DNA from: Campylorhamphus procurvoides
Taxonomy: Eukaryota > Chordata > Aves > Passeriformes > Dendrocolaptidae
Assembly (NCBI GenBank): GCA_013396655.1
Contig: WBMV01001018.1
Span: 372,001-436,000 of the forward strand
Direction: 5' to 3'
DNA length: 64,000 nucleotides
The notes beneath the pieces are model-generated. The model did no database searches. It was not told where the DNA came from and saw only the letters and a list, made by a program, of their open reading frames with translations. Each line of letters begins with the position of its first letter. The first letter of the stretch is position 1. The position numbers and the translations under genes are program-made. This document shows, piece after piece, positions 61,640-64,000 of the stretch.

Positions 61640-64000
61640 TTAAATCCATGCTAGTGGACTGGCTGGTGTTCCCCAGTGAACACATATTTCATTCCAAAAG
61701 ATACAATGGATGTGAGTGTGGCACTCTGAAATCTCTGGAGTATTAAAATAATGATTTAAAAAAGAATATGTGGGTTAACTGGGGGTTGTTCAACTCTAGG
61801 AAGGAAAGAAACTGGTCTAGCAAAAGCTTCCTACATTTTTTGTGTTCACTTGTTCCTGTTTAATCCACCTCTGCTCTTTTCCCTGCTGCTGGAAATTGGA
61901 ATTTCTTTCTCCTCCCATGACAGTTGTGAGACCATCATCTACATCACTGGGTACTTCTGGATGGCTCTGGTTGGAAAGGTCTCTTGAAAAGATGGACAAA
62001 ATCCTAATGCAGGCATTGGCATGTGTCAGTCAGCGTGTGCCTGGAGGTGTGGGAGGCCAGGGGTGCCACTGGGAATGTCCCAGTGGGATAATGGGAGGGG
62101 AGGGATGCCCTGCAGTGCAGCCTCCCTTTACTGAGCCCTGCTTGGGTCAGGCTGGCTTAAGGAAACAGCTTGGGCAGGGTATGTCAAAAATGTGGAAATC
62201 TCTGTGCTTGTTTTCCTGCAAGAGAGGAGTCTTTGAGGATTTCGTTCTTCTGCCTTTGATAAAATGGTTCTTCAGTTTGTGTAATCATTGTGCAACCCAG
62301 GCTTTTGGAAATGGGTTTTGTTTATTGTAAGGGAGGAGGCAGATGTTTCTTGTGAGAACTTATTTTCAGTGCTATATAACATAAAAACACAAAGTTTTTT
62401 TACTGGGTGATCTAATCCATGACCACTCAGGCTGGTTATAACTTTGTGCTCTGGTTACTTCACCAGTTGTGTGGACTCTTCATTGAGAAAATAGAGCACC
62501 ACTCATTGCTGTGAGCAGCGCTCAGCAATTAGGCAAGTGCTTTTAGGAACACCTATAGTGAATCCTGAAACACATCCTGAAGGGTTTTGAACTGCCAGCT
62601 TGGCTATACTGTTGGATATTAATTACCCCCTCCATCCCCTGCACCCTTACTGGTTTTATTGCCATTGGAAATGTGGGAATGGTGAATCTCGAGTTGCACG
62701 AATGAAGGAGCTGGTTTGAGGAAGAAAATTGATTATTAATTTTCACAAATGACTGTTGCAGCATTTAGTACTGATATCTGTGAGAGAATATAATGCAAAT
62801 GATGATGGTATTTGCAGTGCACTCCCAAAGATCTCCTACAGGCCTCCTGTCCCCTGCTCTTTCATCATCATCATCCCTGTTCTACTGTGAGTTCTTAATG
62901 TGTACTTAGAGCTCAGCACAAAGACAACAGCTAATGCAGTGAAATCACCTCTGCCTATTTCAGCACGAGTATTTTGGGGTGGATGGAGTTTCCCTACGTG
63001 CATAAGTGGGAGAATTTGGCTGTAGATTTGCCATGAGATCCCTCTTTCCAGGAGCAGCGCTTGGCACTTGTCATGGCAGGGGCTTAGTCAGAGCTTTGCA
63101 TCTCTGCGCTCCTGGGAGATGCTGTTGGTCTCCAGCCCCTCTCCCAGGTGGCCAGGCAAGGAACCAGCCCCTGGGATCAGAAACCACACACCCAGAAAGG
63201 GCTGCAACTCTGGTCTTTGTTCTCTTCATTGCTCAGTCACCACGCAAGGCTACTTAGAGGAAAAGACTATTTCTGGCATACCAAGGGTATCATTTGGAGG
63301 AATCAACTCGTGCTGTATGTTCTAGCCATTTTTTAAATGCAATTTGACGTTTCCCTTAAAGATGCCATGAGATCTGAAGCTCTGGCAGAAGATGAATGCT
63401 ATATTCTTCTAAACTACATCAGATACATAATGCACCCCCGGATGTGGCAACACTCGGATTTCCTCCCAAAAACTTCTTAGCAAGCAAATGTACAGAGTGG
63501 GAAGTGAAAAATTTCTTCCAGTGCAAGACTCCTGACATCTTTCCTACTACTAGTGCAAAAAAGGCATGATCTTTACTCACTGCATTTCACGCTCATGCTG
63601 TGGGAAATCTTTAAGGTGGTGATGCCTAAAGTGACTTGTAGGGAATAAAGACGAAGAAAGTCCTATATGTTACTGTAAAAAAACCCAACTCCCCCAAAGA
63701 ATGTAGCATTGCAAGATGTGGAGAGGTGACTCGGAATATAGATTTAAAATATAGAAATTAATAGAATTAATACCTAGAAATGAAGTGAGAGTGTGAATGA
63801 TTGCACAGCTTATCAGTCTTATTTTTGCATTCTCTAATGGCTCATTATTTTCCATGTACCTACACTCTCTTGCTTCACTTAACTCTGGAGCCCGAGTTGT
63901 CCAGCTCAGCTTCCAGCACTTTTTTTTTACCTCCTGAAGTCTGTCCTTCTTCTGAGTATCCAGTTATAGAATTCCTTATGCTGAGGTACTCACTTTAAAA

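Larger units (their letters stand above)
21577..64000 (+). other. SLIT3: SLIT3 intron downstream of the second LRR exon (5' part, more than 42 kb)
   Basis: The intron begins with GTAAGT at 21577 and continues past the window end. I looked for the next LRR exon (human: DLSENQIQGIPRKAF) by eye and found no candidate. It contains two tandem duplications (26970-27033, 30986-31070), a G/T-rich quadruplex-type tract (29668-29784), two CR1 fragments (33495-33552, 58100-58270), a C14 run (41891-41904), a T-rich tract (49378-49438) and an A/C-rich tract (61586-61639). GC-richer pockets occur at about 31830-32060, 37390-37690, 38240-38960 and 45000-45290. A possible antisense exon lies at 47457-47721. 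Nothing else in it can be annotated from sequence alone. Confidence 0.8.

Noticed and set aside
21577..64000. Search for the next SLIT3 exon and for the SLIT3-hosted microRNA miR-218-2
   Set aside because: No sequence resembling the next LRR (LSENQIQ...RKAF) was found. miR-218-2 is known to lie in a much more downstream SLIT3 intron and I saw no matching hairpin here.
1..64000. tRNA, rRNA, CRISPR arrays, intact endogenous retroviruses or bacterial genes
   Set aside because: None could be seen. The exon structure, CR1 fragments and lack of long coding frames mark this as vertebrate intronic DNA.

Overview
The window is a piece of a vertebrate gene, almost certainly avian, carrying two short coding exons of the axon-guidance gene SLIT3 on the + strand inside very long introns. 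The avian call rests on two remnants of CR1 retrotransposons, the dominant interspersed repeat of bird and reptile genomes, on an AT-leaning intronic background with few repeats, and on the absence of any mammalian Alu, L1 or MIR sequence that I can recognise. The species cannot be told from this.

Layout. Positions 1-383 are the 3' end of an intron. 384-455 is a 72-nt exon encoding one leucine-rich repeat (LRR). 456-21504 is a complete intron of 21,049 bp. 21505-21576 is a second 72-nt exon encoding the next LRR. From 21577 to the end of the window (more than 42.4 kb) is the 5' part of the following intron; I did not find the next LRR exon. By comparison with human SLIT3 recalled from memory, the exons correspond to about residues 90-138, in the first LRR domain (D1) just after the N-terminal cap, and are probably exons 3 and 4. 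They join in frame through a split Leu codon and read as one protein when spliced.

The introns hold low-complexity tracts (A/C-rich, G/T-rich, T-rich, a C14 run), a 14-bp minisatellite, two small tandem duplications (units of 44 and 32 bp), one dispersed direct repeat of about 130 bp (3540-3670 and 4103-4232), and the two CR1 fragments (33495-33552 on +, 58100-58270 on -). Several GC-richer pockets (about 6450-7050, 16750-17520, 31830-32060, 37390-37690, 38240-38960, 45000-45290) have no annotation I can support.

The most interesting unexplained signal is a possible antisense exon at 47457-47721 on the - strand: 88 open codons with coding-like composition, framed by a good acceptor and a consensus GTAAGT donor. 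It matches no family I know. Two weaker - strand candidates near 15.1 kb and 12.7 kb are phase-compatible with each other. All three could be chance and are given low confidence. I see no tRNA, rRNA, CRISPR array, bacterial-style operon, intact mobile element or second confidently identified gene.
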